The notes beneath the pieces are model-generated. The model saw only the letters and a program-made list of their open reading frames with translations. It was not told the DNA's origin and made no database searches. This document shows positions 1-7,203 of a stretch of DNA of 15,080 nt, one piece after another. The position numbers were made by a program, and so were the translations under genes. Numbering within the stretch: position 1 is the stretch's first letter; every line of letters begins with the position of its first letter. Origin of the DNA: an uncultured Tissierellia bacterium (lineage in GTDB: Bacteria > Bacillota > Clostridia > Tissierellales > Peptoniphilaceae); NCBI GenBank assembly GCA_947278105.1, contig CAMYOR010000012.1:1-15080 (forward strand), given 5' to 3'.

Positions 1-450
1 GATCCGCAGATTTTTTACCCGGCGGAAGTCAATGTTCGGGTCCCGGACTTGGATCGTGGGATACGCCTCGGGATGGCGCTGAACATCTTGATCCACCATA
101 TCCCTTAATGAAAGGCCGGCTTCCCGAAAGGCCCGCCAAACAAGGTCGGTGCAAACTCCGATATTGTCCGGGGGATAGGTGGAAGAATAATAAGACCCGT
201 CATATTTCGGATGATTTCGGGCGTCCCTTTTCGCCCCCTCCAATAAATCAAGATAATCATCCCTACCATTTTGATTAAAGTCCGAATTGCTCTTTTGGAA
301 GGAAAGGTGGAAATGCTCGGCCGGAAAGGTCTTTTCCGGAAGAAGACCGAACCGGTCCAGTAGAAAAAGAAGAACCAGAAAAAGAGCCGCCAGGCCCCCG
401 ATCACGATCCTCCGCTTCTGATGATTCTTTTTTATCTTATTTTTTCTCAT
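1..450 (-). CDS. DUF1287-family protein, C-terminus cut by window edge
   Basis: The gene reads leftward from an ATG at 448-450 and stays open to base 1, giving 150 residues without a stop. A lysine/arginine-rich N-terminus precedes one hydrophobic segment at about residues 15-31, which suggests a membrane anchor or uncleaved signal. The segment at 97-122 (IGVCTDLVWRAFREAG, then a DMVDQD stretch) and the later DPNIDFRRVKNL at 137-148 match the DUF1287 pattern of E. coli YijF-like proteins, where VCTDV...YR...DL...HEDM and PDxNIDHRRVPNL are conserved. C100 lies at the position of the invariant cysteine. Family members are about 200 residues, so roughly a quarter is missing. The molecular function is unknown; a cysteine-peptidase-like fold has been suggested for the family. 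The start overlaps the end of the HD gene by 14 bases, so the two are probably translationally coupled. Confidence 0.8.
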   Translation of the reverse strand, partial: MRKNKIKKNHQKRRIVIGGLAALFLVLLFLLDRFGLLPEKTFPAEHFHLSFQKSNSDFNQNGRDDYLDLLEGAKRDARNHPKYDGSYYSSTYPPDNIGVCTDLVWRAFREAGLSLRDMVDQDVQRHPEAYPTIQVRDPNIDFRRVKNLRI

Positions 451-1036
451 CGCTCAGAAGATTCCCTTCCCGAATATGCCTTTGAAGAATTTGATCCGTC
501 AAAGCATAAAGAATCTCCGACCCTTCCCGGGTCTTTTCCTGCCGGTGGTAAACATCCTTCGCCTGAACCCTGTGAAGGCGCCAATCACCCCCATCGTTTG
601 CATTGTTTAAAAGGAGAGGCTGTAAGTTATCCATGGCATGGGCAAATTTCGCCTCCGGGCTCTTTCCCTCTTCAAATTCATCAAAAAGGCCCATCAGCTG
701 ATTTTTCTGATCTTCCGGCAAAAGAGAATAGAGATGAATTTTTGCGGCCTCTTCCCGGGCTTTCTGGGTGGAAATGGCCTCCTTATCATAGGCATAGGTA
801 TCACCCGCCTCAATCTCCACGACATCATGAATCAGGCACATCATCACCACCTTAAAAAGGTCAACCTCCTCATTGGCGTACTCCTTGAGAAGAAAAGCCA
901 TAATGGCCATATGCCAGGCGTGTTCGGCATCATTTTCCTGTCTTCCCCCGCCCGAGAGGTGGGTCTGCCGGAAGATATTCTTTTCCTGGTCCAGCCTTAA
1001 AATAAAGTCCAGCTGTTTTTTCAGCCTTTCGTCCAT
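437..1036 (-). CDS. HD-domain phosphohydrolase (HDDC2/YfbR-like)
   Basis: This encodes 199 residues with the order expected of the HD_3 / HDDC2-YfbR group: an N-terminal RQTHLSGGGRQENDAEHAWH stretch (residues 23-42), with H39 as first metal ligand; the HD doublet H70-D71 in LIHDVVEIEAGDT; and a late aspartate, D136, in FAHAMDNL. These supply the usual H...HD...D metal site. Characterised relatives are metal-dependent 5'-deoxynucleotidases acting on nucleoside monophosphates, so a cytoplasmic nucleotide-pool role is likely, but the substrate is not readable from the sequence. The length matches the family. A purine-rich ribosome binding site (AAAGAGGGCGG) precedes the ATG. The gene lies 67 bases after an uncharacterised minus-strand gene and overlaps the DUF1287 gene at its 3' end. 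Confidence 0.88.
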   Translation of the reverse strand: MDERLKKQLDFILRLDQEKNIFRQTHLSGGGRQENDAEHAWHMAIMAFLLKEYANEEVDLFKVVMMCLIHDVVEIEAGDTYAYDKEAISTQKAREEAAKIHLYSLLPEDQKNQLMGLFDEFEEGKSPEAKFAHAMDNLQPLLLNNANDGGDWRLHRVQAKDVYHRQEKTREGSEILYALTDQILQRHIREGNLLSDEKK

Positions 1037-1103
1037 ATCCGCCCTCTTTCCTTCAAAGATCTATGCCCTCTTCTTCCCTTCTGTTCACTAGGCCCCTAGG
1101 CCA

Positions 1104-1658
1104 TTAGTAAAGGGGAGCATCCTCTAAAGGGAAAAGTTCTCCCCGAACCGTCATTCCCACGGGGAAAGAACACTGACGAAGCCATTTTCGGGTATTGGCT
1201 TCAAGAATTGGCGGGGCCAGGCAGGTTTCTTCAAACTTTTTCCGAGCCCTTTTTATAAGCTCCCCCGTTCCCGGATAAAGCTGGTCATCAAAATCCAAAA
1301 AATTTTTCCAAAGCTCCGTTTCCGGAAGATGGAGAAGAAGAATTTGCCTTTTCCCTTGATATTCATAAATATCCAGACAAAGGTAATGGGAGTCCGCCTG
1401 ACAAAAATAATAGCCTTCAACTCCCGGCGAAAAGCTCTCCTGGTAGTGCATATGATTCGATAAAATGGCATAGCGATCCTGGGTGATCATTCCGCCAATC
1501 AGATAAGTTGCTTCAACAAAGCCTTTTTCCCGAAGCACCTGGTTTATTTGATAGTTTTTCAGACAAACCTCTTTAAGATTCGTATCTCTGACAACATAGA
1601 CCAGGTTTTCCATGGTCCTTTGATAAACGAGATCCTTGTCATATTCTCTCGGAGCCAT
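1104..1658 (-). CDS. Uncharacterised 184-residue protein
   Basis: I do not recognise this protein. It is 184 residues, apparently soluble, with no signal peptide or membrane segment. It mixes aromatic and charged residues and has an acidic middle (LPETELWKNFLDFDDQLYPG) and a C-terminal PVGMTVRGELFPLEDAPLY. Six cysteines are scattered without a CxxC metal pattern. The ATG at 1656-1658 follows an AAAGGC-containing leader, which is a modest ribosome binding site. It is probably first in a minus-strand unit with the HD and DUF1287 genes, since only 67 bases separate it from the HD gene and I see no terminator there. The coding frame is credible because it is the only long frame over this stretch and ends just before the next gene's leader. 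Function is unassigned. Confidence 0.7.
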   Translation of the reverse strand: MAPREYDKDLVYQRTMENLVYVVRDTNLKEVCLKNYQINQVLREKGFVEATYLIGGMITQDRYAILSNHMHYQESFSPGVEGYYFCQADSHYLCLDIYEYQGKRQILLLHLPETELWKNFLDFDDQLYPGTGELIKRARKKFEETCLAPPILEANTRKWLRQCSFPVGMTVRGELFPLEDAPLY

Positions 1659-1797
1659 TATTTTGCCTTTCTAAAGACGGGCCTGACTGAATCTTTCTGG
1701 CCTCTCTGTCTTTTTTTTTACCCCTGATTTCAAAGAATCGAGCTTTTTCTCTCAGCACTGGAAAAATCCCTCTCTTTCAGCTAGTATTAAGGGGCCC

Positions 1798-1848
1798 ATG
1801 AAAAAATATTACGCAAAAAAGATTCGAAAGCGCTCCTCTCGCTTCTGA
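1798..1848 (+). other. Possible 16-codon basic leader ORF upstream of the ATPase gene
   Basis: An ATG at 1798 preceded by AAGGGG opens a 16-codon frame, MKKYYAKKIRKRSSRF, ending TGA at 1846-1848. Nine of its 16 residues are lysine or arginine. A second ATG at 1850, one base after that stop, is in frame with the ATPase and would add 14 residues. This could be a translated leader peptide or chance. The divergent gap 1659-1891 otherwise shows only T-rich stretches and no clear promoter. Confidence 0.2.
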
Positions 1849-1891
1849 AATGCGTTATCTGGAAATTAAGGTTAACATAAGAAGGATATTT

Positions 1892-2806
1892 ATGAAAGAA
1901 AAATTATTAAAACAAGGTGTCAATTCCGGCCTCTTAGATCTTGTGGAAGATTATGTCCGAGACCACCCTTTGACACCTGAGGAGGAGGTCCGTTGGAAAA
2001 AGCCCCAATTCCTTTACTATGGAAAAGCGGTCTGGGAAGATGCCATTACTGCAATCCTGGCCAGCGAAAACATTCTGCTTACCGGCCCGAAGGCCACGGG
2101 AAAAAATGTTTTGGCCGAAAACCTGGCTTACCTCTTTCACCGGCCATCCTGGACGGTCAGTTTCCATATTAATACCGACGCCTCCACCCTTATTGGCACC
2201 GACACCTTTAAAAATGGAGAAGTCTCCTTCCGAAAGGGTCCCATTCTGGAGTGCGCCGAACACGGAGGCTACGGGATCCTGGACGAGGTGAATATGGCCC
2301 GGAACGATGCCGTTGCCGTCCTTCACGCCGCCTTAGACTTTCGGCGTTTTATCGACCTTCCCGGATACCACCGGATTTTTCTTAAAGAAGAAACCCGCTT
2401 TATCGCTACTATGAATTACGGATATATTGGAACCCGGGAGCTCAACGAAGCCCTCGCCTCAAGGTTTCTGATTGTCCAGGTTCCCTCTATTGAAAAAGAT
2501 GAGCTGGTAAGTTTATTAAAAGGCCAGTATCCGGCCCTGAAAACGGAGTGGCTGGACCAGTTCGCCTCACTTTTCCGGGACCTCCAGAAAAAGGCGGACA
2601 ATGCCGAAATCACAACAAAGCCCGTCGACCTGAGAGGGCTCCTTGCCTCGATCCGCCTTATGGAGCTGGGCCTTGCCCCTTTCCGTGCCCTGGAGCTGGG
2701 CGTCGTGAACAAGTCCTTTGACCCCTTCGAGAAGGATCTCGTTCGAGATGTCATCGCCCTCCGAATCCCAAAAAGTCTCGGATCGGGAGAGCTTTTCGGC
2801 AAATAG
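1892..2806 (+). CDS. MoxR-family AAA+ ATPase
   Basis: This 304-residue AAA+ ATPase belongs to the MoxR/CbbQ/NorQ type (AAA_5). Motifs in order are Walker A GPKATGKN at 65-72, Walker B ILDEVN at 129-134, sensor 1 ATMN at 172-175 and an arginine-finger-like LNEALASRF with R191. The C-terminal third is a helical lid. The start at 1892 is chosen because GAAGGA sits five bases upstream; an in-frame ATG at 1850 would add 14 residues but lacks a good site. Walker A ends in lysine-asparagine instead of lysine-threonine/serine, which is unusual. MoxR ATPases work with a VWA partner to mature or load metal into client enzymes. The partner follows 13 bases downstream, its ribosome binding site overlapping this stop codon, so the two are surely cotranscribed. 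The client is unknown. Confidence 0.9.
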   Translation: MKEKLLKQGVNSGLLDLVEDYVRDHPLTPEEEVRWKKPQFLYYGKAVWEDAITAILASENILLTGPKATGKNVLAENLAYLFHRPSWTVSFHINTDASTLIGTDTFKNGEVSFRKGPILECAEHGGYGILDEVNMARNDAVAVLHAALDFRRFIDLPGYHRIFLKEETRFIATMNYGYIGTRELNEALASRFLIVQVPSIEKDELVSLLKGQYPALKTEWLDQFASLFRDLQKKADNAEITTKPVDLRGLLASIRLMELGLAPFRALELGVVNKSFDPFEKDLVRDVIALRIPKSLGSGELFGK

Positions 2807-2819
2807 GAGAAGGTTCCCT

Positions 2820-4697
2820 ATGGCAAGTCTGAAAGAAAAAGAGGCCCAGGAGAGGGCCGAAGAAGGAAAAAAAAGAAAAGAAGAAGCCCATAAGCTCCGA
2901 GCTCAGAACATACGCTGGACCGTCTCGGAGGATTATGAGGCCGACGAGGGCAAGGTCTATGGGCGCTTTTTCGAAGAAAGCCGGCCTAATGGCCAGGATC
3001 CCCAAACCCGACTTTACTATGAAAATGCTGTCCTAGGCGCCCTGGCCCGGCGTTTTGAAGCAGGAAAGATCCTGGCCTATGCGTCCTATCTTTGGGAAGA
3101 AATGCCCGGCGGCGAGCTTTTTACCCAGGTTATGGCAGTCCCTCTGGAAGAGGCGGCTTATCAGGAGCTGGCCCGGGGCCGGCCCGCCATCGTCCACTTT
3201 CGAAATATCTTCATGAAAAGAAAGATCCTCGCTTATTCCCAGTCTTCGCCCAACTCCTGGGTGGAATTTCTGGACCTTTCCCACGCTCAAAGGGCGGTCG
3301 GCGAGGTCCCCAAGGTCAATGGGATGGGGAAAAAGCTCTTAGATGACCTAGAGGACTTGGCAGACCAGGATACCGATGGTTTTATCCTGGGAATGCAATC
3401 CATCCTTCGCCGGCATTTCCATCTGGATCCGGGGAAGGTTTCCGATGAGGCCCTGATCGAAAAAATTGACCGGGTGGAAAAAGAAAAGGTCAAAAAGCCC
3501 CGGAACCGGTACCTTTCCGATGAAGATCTGCTCAAGGAGCTGACCATCGGATCGGCCGAATTCATGGACAATATTCTCCTGGATGATTCAAAAAAAGAGG
3601 ATTCGGAAGAGACGGCCAAGATCCGGTTTAAGAAAAGAAAGCTGAAAAACAACCGGACCTTCATGGAAAAAAATTACGGTCCTTCGATGATCAGCGAAGG
3701 GGAAGAGCGGGCTCTGCTTGAGCAAGTCTCGAAGGGTTATCATGCCGATCAGACCTTTTTAATTACCAGGGGCTTTCCGGATCTGGAAAAAAATGCTGAT
3801 CTGGATCAGCTGGACTGGTCTACCGACCCTTATGGGGCCGACAGCAAAACGAAAAATATCTCCTACCGGCAAAAGCTCATGGCAAAGGCCAAAAGCCAAA
3901 ACCAACGCTATGTTGAGAAAAATTTCCGGTCGGTTCACCGAGCCATTCAAAGTCTGGCCGATAAATTAAAGTCTGCCTTAAAAAATGAAGAAGAGGACGG
4001 TTTTTTCCTGGAGGATCATGGGCTCCTTGCTCCAGACCGGGTTTGGCGCAATCCGATTCTCGATGATGATAAGGTCTTTTACCAGGTCAACAATGATGAG
4101 CCCAGCCGCCTTTTGGTCGACCTGGTCCTTGATTCCTCTGGATCCCAGAAGGACCGGCAGGAAAAAGTCGCGGCGCAGGCCTACATCCTCGCTCAAGCTC
4201 TGGAAACGGCAAAGATCCCCTTCCGAGTTTCTTCCTTTCAGACTCTTTTGGGATGTACAGTCCTCCACCAGTTCCATGACTACTTTGACCGGGCTTCTTC
4301 CTCCAATGTCCTGGAGTATTTCCCGGATGCCGCAAACCGGGACGGCTACGCCCTTCGCCTGGTCCGGGCACGAATGAAAAGGAAGCCCCCTTACAAAAAT
4401 GTCATGATTGTCCTCAGTGACGGAAAGCCTTTTTATGTCCAGGTCGGTGTCAACACCCAGGCTTCTACCCGGAACACTGCCTCAGACAATGAAAAGGCCA
4501 TTCGGGATACCGCAGATGAAGTCCGCCGGATCCGAGCTGAAAATATTGCAGTTTTTGGCCTCTTTACAGGCCTTGAAGAAGATCTTCGGGCAGCCCAGAA
4601 AATCTATGGTTCCGGCTTCGCCTACATCAAAAATTCTGATCGTTTTGCTGAGATCGTGGCGAAGATCCTCTTAAACCAGATTCGAACGATCCACTAA
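2820..4697 (+). CDS. VWA-domain protein, CobT/NorD-like partner of the MoxR ATPase
   Basis: The 625-residue product starts at the ATG at 2820, just after AGGAGAAGG. Residues 1-30 are a charged, probably coiled-coil helix. The long middle is highly charged, with a lysine/aspartate-rich linker around 230-300. The C-terminal VWA domain spans about 430-620: the MIDAS motif is DSSGS at 438-442, and a second metal-site aspartate is likely D534 in VLSDGKP. The end (AVFGLFTG, then IYGSGFAYI) is typical of CobT C-terminal and NorD-type proteins. In cobaltochelatase, magnesium chelatase and nitric oxide reductase systems, such proteins pair with an AAA+ ring to remodel or metallate a target. No chelatase or reductase subunit lies in this window, so the client is open. 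The protein is probably cytoplasmic, as no signal or membrane segment is seen. Confidence 0.88.
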   Translation: MASLKEKEAQERAEEGKKRKEEAHKLRAQNIRWTVSEDYEADEGKVYGRFFEESRPNGQDPQTRLYYENAVLGALARRFEAGKILAYASYLWEEMPGGELFTQVMAVPLEEAAYQELARGRPAIVHFRNIFMKRKILAYSQSSPNSWVEFLDLSHAQRAVGEVPKVNGMGKKLLDDLEDLADQDTDGFILGMQSILRRHFHLDPGKVSDEALIEKIDRVEKEKVKKPRNRYLSDEDLLKELTIGSAEFMDNILLDDSKKEDSEETAKIRFKKRKLKNNRTFMEKNYGPSMISEGEERALLEQVSKGYHADQTFLITRGFPDLEKNADLDQLDWSTDPYGADSKTKNISYRQKLMAKAKSQNQRYVEKNFRSVHRAIQSLADKLKSALKNEEEDGFFLEDHGLLAPDRVWRNPILDDDKVFYQVNNDEPSRLLVDLVLDSSGSQKDRQEKVAAQAYILAQALETAKIPFRVSSFQTLLGCTVLHQFHDYFDRASSSNVLEYFPDAANRDGYALRLVRARMKRKPPYKNVMIVLSDGKPFYVQVGVNTQASTRNTASDNEKAIRDTADEVRRIRAENIAVFGLFTGLEEDLRAAQKIYGSGFAYIKNSDRFAEIVAKILLNQIRTIH

Positions 4698-4748
4698 ATC
4701 CCTATGGCTGTGTTTTTTAAGCCCCGGCTCCTGATGATCCCGCACAAT

Positions 4749-4806
4749 TTTTCCCTTAGAAACTAGGGAAAAGAAAAGACGAAGGAAGAAAAGAGATTCC
4801 TTCGTC
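4749..4806 (+). promoter_or_regulatory. Two tandem hairpins in the thiT leader
   Basis: Between the VWA stop and thiT are two inverted repeats. The first is TTTTCCCT (4749-4756) with AGGGAAAA (4765-4772). The second is a perfect 10-base stem, GACGAAGGAA (4778-4787) with TTCCTTCGTC (4797-4806), with a nine-base loop. Neither has a downstream T-run, so they are not simple terminators. The second lies just ahead of the thiT ribosome binding site (about 4811-4817). None of the conserved TPP-riboswitch sequence blocks are recognisable. A role in RNA stability or translation is inference. Confidence 0.4.
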
Positions 4807-4825
4807 CGGAAAGGAAGAAAAAATA

Positions 4826-5431
4826 ATGGAAAATAAATTGATTCAAAAGCCTATTTCCAGCGCCCGCTGGATCGCCGAAGGAGGGATCTGTATTGCCCTG
4901 GCAAAGGTTCTGGACTTAATCACCCTCTTCAAAATGCCCCAGGGCGGAAGTGTTACCCTGGGATCAATGGCCCCCCTCTTTTTCTTTGCTATTCGCTGGG
5001 GATGGAAAAAAGGCATTCTGGTCGGCGGTGTTTACGGTTTGGTGAATATGCTTCTAGGCGGTTATGTCGTCCATCCCCTTCAGTTGATCTTTGACTATCC
5101 CTTAGCCTTTGCAATGTGCGGCTTAGCCGGGATCCCTCAGTCGAAAAAAGTGAATGAATTTAAATTTTACATCCCCTGGATGCTCTTTGGAACAGCCCTT
5201 CGTTACCTCTGCCATTTCATTTCCGGATGCATTTTCTTCGGCTCCATTTCCTTTGAAAATGGCGGCGGATCTCTAGCCCAGGCTCTTCTTCCTTCCAACT
5301 GGGCCCAGGGGCCTACGATGATTCACAGCTTCTTATATAACCTGTTTTTAGTGCCGGATTTGGTAATTTGTATGGTAATTATCGGCCTCCTTTGGAAGTC
5401 TCTGAGACGGTACCTAATATCCCAGCAATAA
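4826..5431 (+). CDS. thiT: ThiT, thiamine-binding S component of an ECF transporter
   Basis: This 201-residue hydrophobic protein has about six membrane segments and the hallmark ThiT blocks: MPQGGSVTLGSMAPLFFFAIRWG (split over residues 37-59), GGYVVHPLQLIFDYPLAFA, RYLCHFISGCIFFGS and the late SFLYNLFLVPDL. The RxLxHxxSGxIFxGS pattern is specific to ThiT (YuaJ) among S components. ThiT binds thiamine with high affinity and works with the shared energy module EcfA-EcfA'-EcfT, which is not in this window. That fits a group II ECF transporter with solitary S components. GGAAG lies eight bases before the ATG. Unlike many thiT genes it shows no recognisable TPP riboswitch. A strong terminator follows. 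Function is assigned by motif recall and is very likely right. Confidence 0.93.
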   Translation: MENKLIQKPISSARWIAEGGICIALAKVLDLITLFKMPQGGSVTLGSMAPLFFFAIRWGWKKGILVGGVYGLVNMLLGGYVVHPLQLIFDYPLAFAMCGLAGIPQSKKVNEFKFYIPWMLFGTALRYLCHFISGCIFFGSISFENGGGSLAQALLPSNWAQGPTMIHSFLYNLFLVPDLVICMVIIGLLWKSLRRYLISQQ

Positions 5432-5449
5432 ACTGGATAATAAAGTGGT

Positions 5450-6346
5450 TCAAAGGGCCTTCAGGCCCTTTTTTTTCTGCCAAACCATCAGACCCCGGTC
5501 GAAACGGTAATCGATTATACCTTCTTCATAGAGCCAGGTCAGGTAGGCTTTGAGGGTGGCCCCATCCAGAAACCACTGGGCCAGATTCATCTCGAGCCCA
5601 AATTCCAGGAAGAGGTCCTGAAGGAGAACCTCCATGCACTTCTGCTCCTCCAGCTTTTCCACGATGAGCTCCCCCAATTCCAAGGTCTTTTCAATATTAT
5701 ACTGAGCAAGGTCATCAACGCTCTCCGAGGCGGGCGCATGGGCCGGCACAAAATATTTGGCTTTTAGCGTTTTGATCTTCTCCAGGCTCTTTAAATAATC
5801 GCCCACGTTAAATACAAAAATGATTTTGTATTTATCAATAATTTCCTTACTCGCCAGGGCATCGGCCAGATAGATGACATCATCCGGGCTCCGATAGGCA
5901 ACCTGGTTTAAGCTGTGGCCGGGAAGAGGAATAACTTCAAATCCTTCGGGCAAATTTTCCTCTGTCAAAGGCTCAGCCTGACTGGGCCCGGCCATCAGGA
6001 ATTTGCCTTGAAGGTCCTTGGGAGGATAGGCTCCGTAAAGGACGACCGGCTCCAAAATGGGCCAGCAGATGGGGGCACATTCAAAGCCGCTGGCGTAGAT
6101 TTTACAGCCCGTCCGTTTTTGAAGATATTCGTTGCCCCCGTCATGGTCCGCATGAGAATGCGTATTCAAAATTGCTTTCAGACTCCAGCCTTTTTCATCC
6201 AATATCTGACGCAGCTTCCTTCCAAAGGACTTATCTGCCCCGGAGTCAATGAAAATGACCTCCTTCTCGGAAATTTTAACCAGTCCCACCTGGACCGGAC
6301 CGGCCGTATAAAAAGAATTTCCCCTTGCTTGAATGAGTTCCTGCAT
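5450..6346 (-). CDS. Metallo-beta-lactamase-fold hydrolase
   Basis: The 298-residue product carries the complete binuclear metal site of the MBL fold: H63-x-H65-x-D67-H68 in THSHADH, H144 in LPGHS, D161 in IYLADA and H203 in FVPAHAP. Residues 1-210 form the hydrolase domain. Residues about 225-298, including LEFGLEMNLAQWFLDGATLKAYLTWLYEEGII, resemble a winged-helix-like tail. The family covers glyoxalase II-like thioesterases, sulfurtransferases, nucleases and other enzymes, and the substrate cannot be assigned here. The start is supported by AGGAGA eight to nine bases upstream. Its last nine codons are formed by the convergent thiT terminator. It is divergent from the macrodomain gene across a 147-base gap and has no partner in an operon. 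Cytoplasmic, with no signal peptide. Confidence 0.9.
   Translation of the reverse strand: MQELIQARGNSFYTAGPVQVGLVKISEKEVIFIDSGADKSFGRKLRQILDEKGWSLKAILNTHSHADHDGGNEYLQKRTGCKIYASGFECAPICWPILEPVVLYGAYPPKDLQGKFLMAGPSQAEPLTEENLPEGFEVIPLPGHSLNQVAYRSPDDVIYLADALASKEIIDKYKIIFVFNVGDYLKSLEKIKTLKAKYFVPAHAPASESVDDLAQYNIEKTLELGELIVEKLEEQKCMEVLLQDLFLEFGLEMNLAQWFLDGATLKAYLTWLYEEGIIDYRFDRGLMVWQKKKGLKAL
5452..5476 (+). terminator. Intrinsic terminator of thiT
   Basis: AAAGGGCC (5452-5459), loop TTCA, GGCCCTTT (5464-5471) and an eight-T run (5469-5476) form a classic rho-independent terminator 20 bases after the thiT stop. It lies inside the final codons of the convergent hydrolase gene, where it encodes the KKKGLKAL tail on the other strand. 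There is no comparable T-run in the minus direction. Confidence 0.92.
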
Positions 6347-6493
6347 TGGTATCTCCTGTCTCTAATCCCTCTTAGGCCGAGTCTGGGCAAAAATTTTTCT
6401 TATGGTAGAATAGAGCCAGACTCGTCCTGTCATTGTTTCGGTATGAAAAGTTACCCGACCGTTTTGTTTATATTATAAGGAGTTTAAAAAATC

Positions 6494-7075
6494 ATGAAAA
6501 CCACGATCAATATGAAAAATGGGTCGCAGATCATCATTTTAAGAGGCTCTGTTACGGGGCAAAAAGTATGCGCCATTGTCAATGCTGCAAATTCCACCCT
6601 CTTAGGGGGGTCCGGAGTCGATGGAGAAATTCACCAGGAGGCCGGGCCAAAGCTCTTGGAAGAGTGCCGGTCTTTGGGCGGATGCCCGGTGGGAATGGCC
6701 AAGGTGACCGGTGCCTATGACTTAACCAACGCAAAATACATTATCCATGCTGTCGGACCGGTTTACCATGGGACAGACGAAGACAGAGACCTTCTTCGGT
6801 CGGCGTATCAAAACGCTCTGGAAAGAGCCCTGGAAAAAGACTGTAGGTCGGTCGCCTTCCCCTGCATTTCGGCCGGCGTTTTCGGCTACCCTCTTCCGGA
6901 AGCTTCCCGGATTGCCATTTTAGCCGTCTATGATTGGTTAAAGGAACACCCTGAAAGGGTCATGGAGATTCGCCTTTGCTGCTACCGGGACAATGAATTT
7001 GACACCTGGCTCGCCGTCGTTGAACAGCTCTTAAAAAGTCAGAAAATGATTGATTCTATGCCTGAGGAATCCTAA
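6494..7075 (+). CDS. MacroD-type macrodomain protein (ADP-ribose binding or hydrolysing)
   Basis: A 193-residue single macrodomain of the MacroD/YmdB type. Key blocks are AIVNAANSTLLGGSGVDGEIH (split across residues 27-47, with N30, N33 and the G41-V42-D43 loop), IIHAVGPVY at 83-91 and CISAGVFGYP at 124-133. Relatives hydrolyse O-acetyl-ADP-ribose or remove mono-ADP-ribose from proteins. The asparagine and GVDG loop needed for catalysis are present. The N-terminal block normally GDIT, whose aspartate contacts the adenine amine, reads GSVT here (S19), which may alter ligand affinity. AAGGAG sits upstream of the ATG at a somewhat long spacing. A terminator follows. The gene stands alone: no sirtuin, ADP-ribosyltransferase or GcvH-like partner of the kind linked to some macrodomains is in the window. 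Confidence 0.92.
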   Translation: MKTTINMKNGSQIIILRGSVTGQKVCAIVNAANSTLLGGSGVDGEIHQEAGPKLLEECRSLGGCPVGMAKVTGAYDLTNAKYIIHAVGPVYHGTDEDRDLLRSAYQNALERALEKDCRSVAFPCISAGVFGYPLPEASRIAILAVYDWLKEHPERVMEIRLCCYRDNEFDTWLAVVEQLLKSQKMIDSMPEES

Positions 7076-7101
7076 GAAACCAAGTTTTTTGTGCATTAAT
7101 T

Positions 7102-7141
7102 AAAAGGAGGCCGATGAACTTTTCCATCAGCCCCCTTTTTT
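7102..7141 (+). terminator. Bidirectional terminator between macrodomain gene and nhaC-like gene
   Basis: AAAAGGAGGCCGATG (7102-7116) pairs with CATCAGCCCCCTTTTT (7125-7140) apart from two mismatches, followed by T on the plus strand. On the minus strand the hairpin is followed by TTTTAATT. It lies between two convergent genes and probably serves both. Confidence 0.8.
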
Positions 7142-7203
7142 GATTTCCCGAACAATTTTTATAGAAATGATTTATCTGCTTTTTTCTTAATCAGTCCTAC
7201 CCT

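Noticed and set aside
421..1091. Plus-strand frames opposite the HD gene
   Set aside because: They are opposite a well-supported HD gene, proline/histidine-rich and without recognisable domains or ribosome binding sites.
4698..4825. TPP riboswitch before thiT
   Set aside because: The expected conserved TPP-aptamer sequence blocks are not visible, only two simple hairpins.
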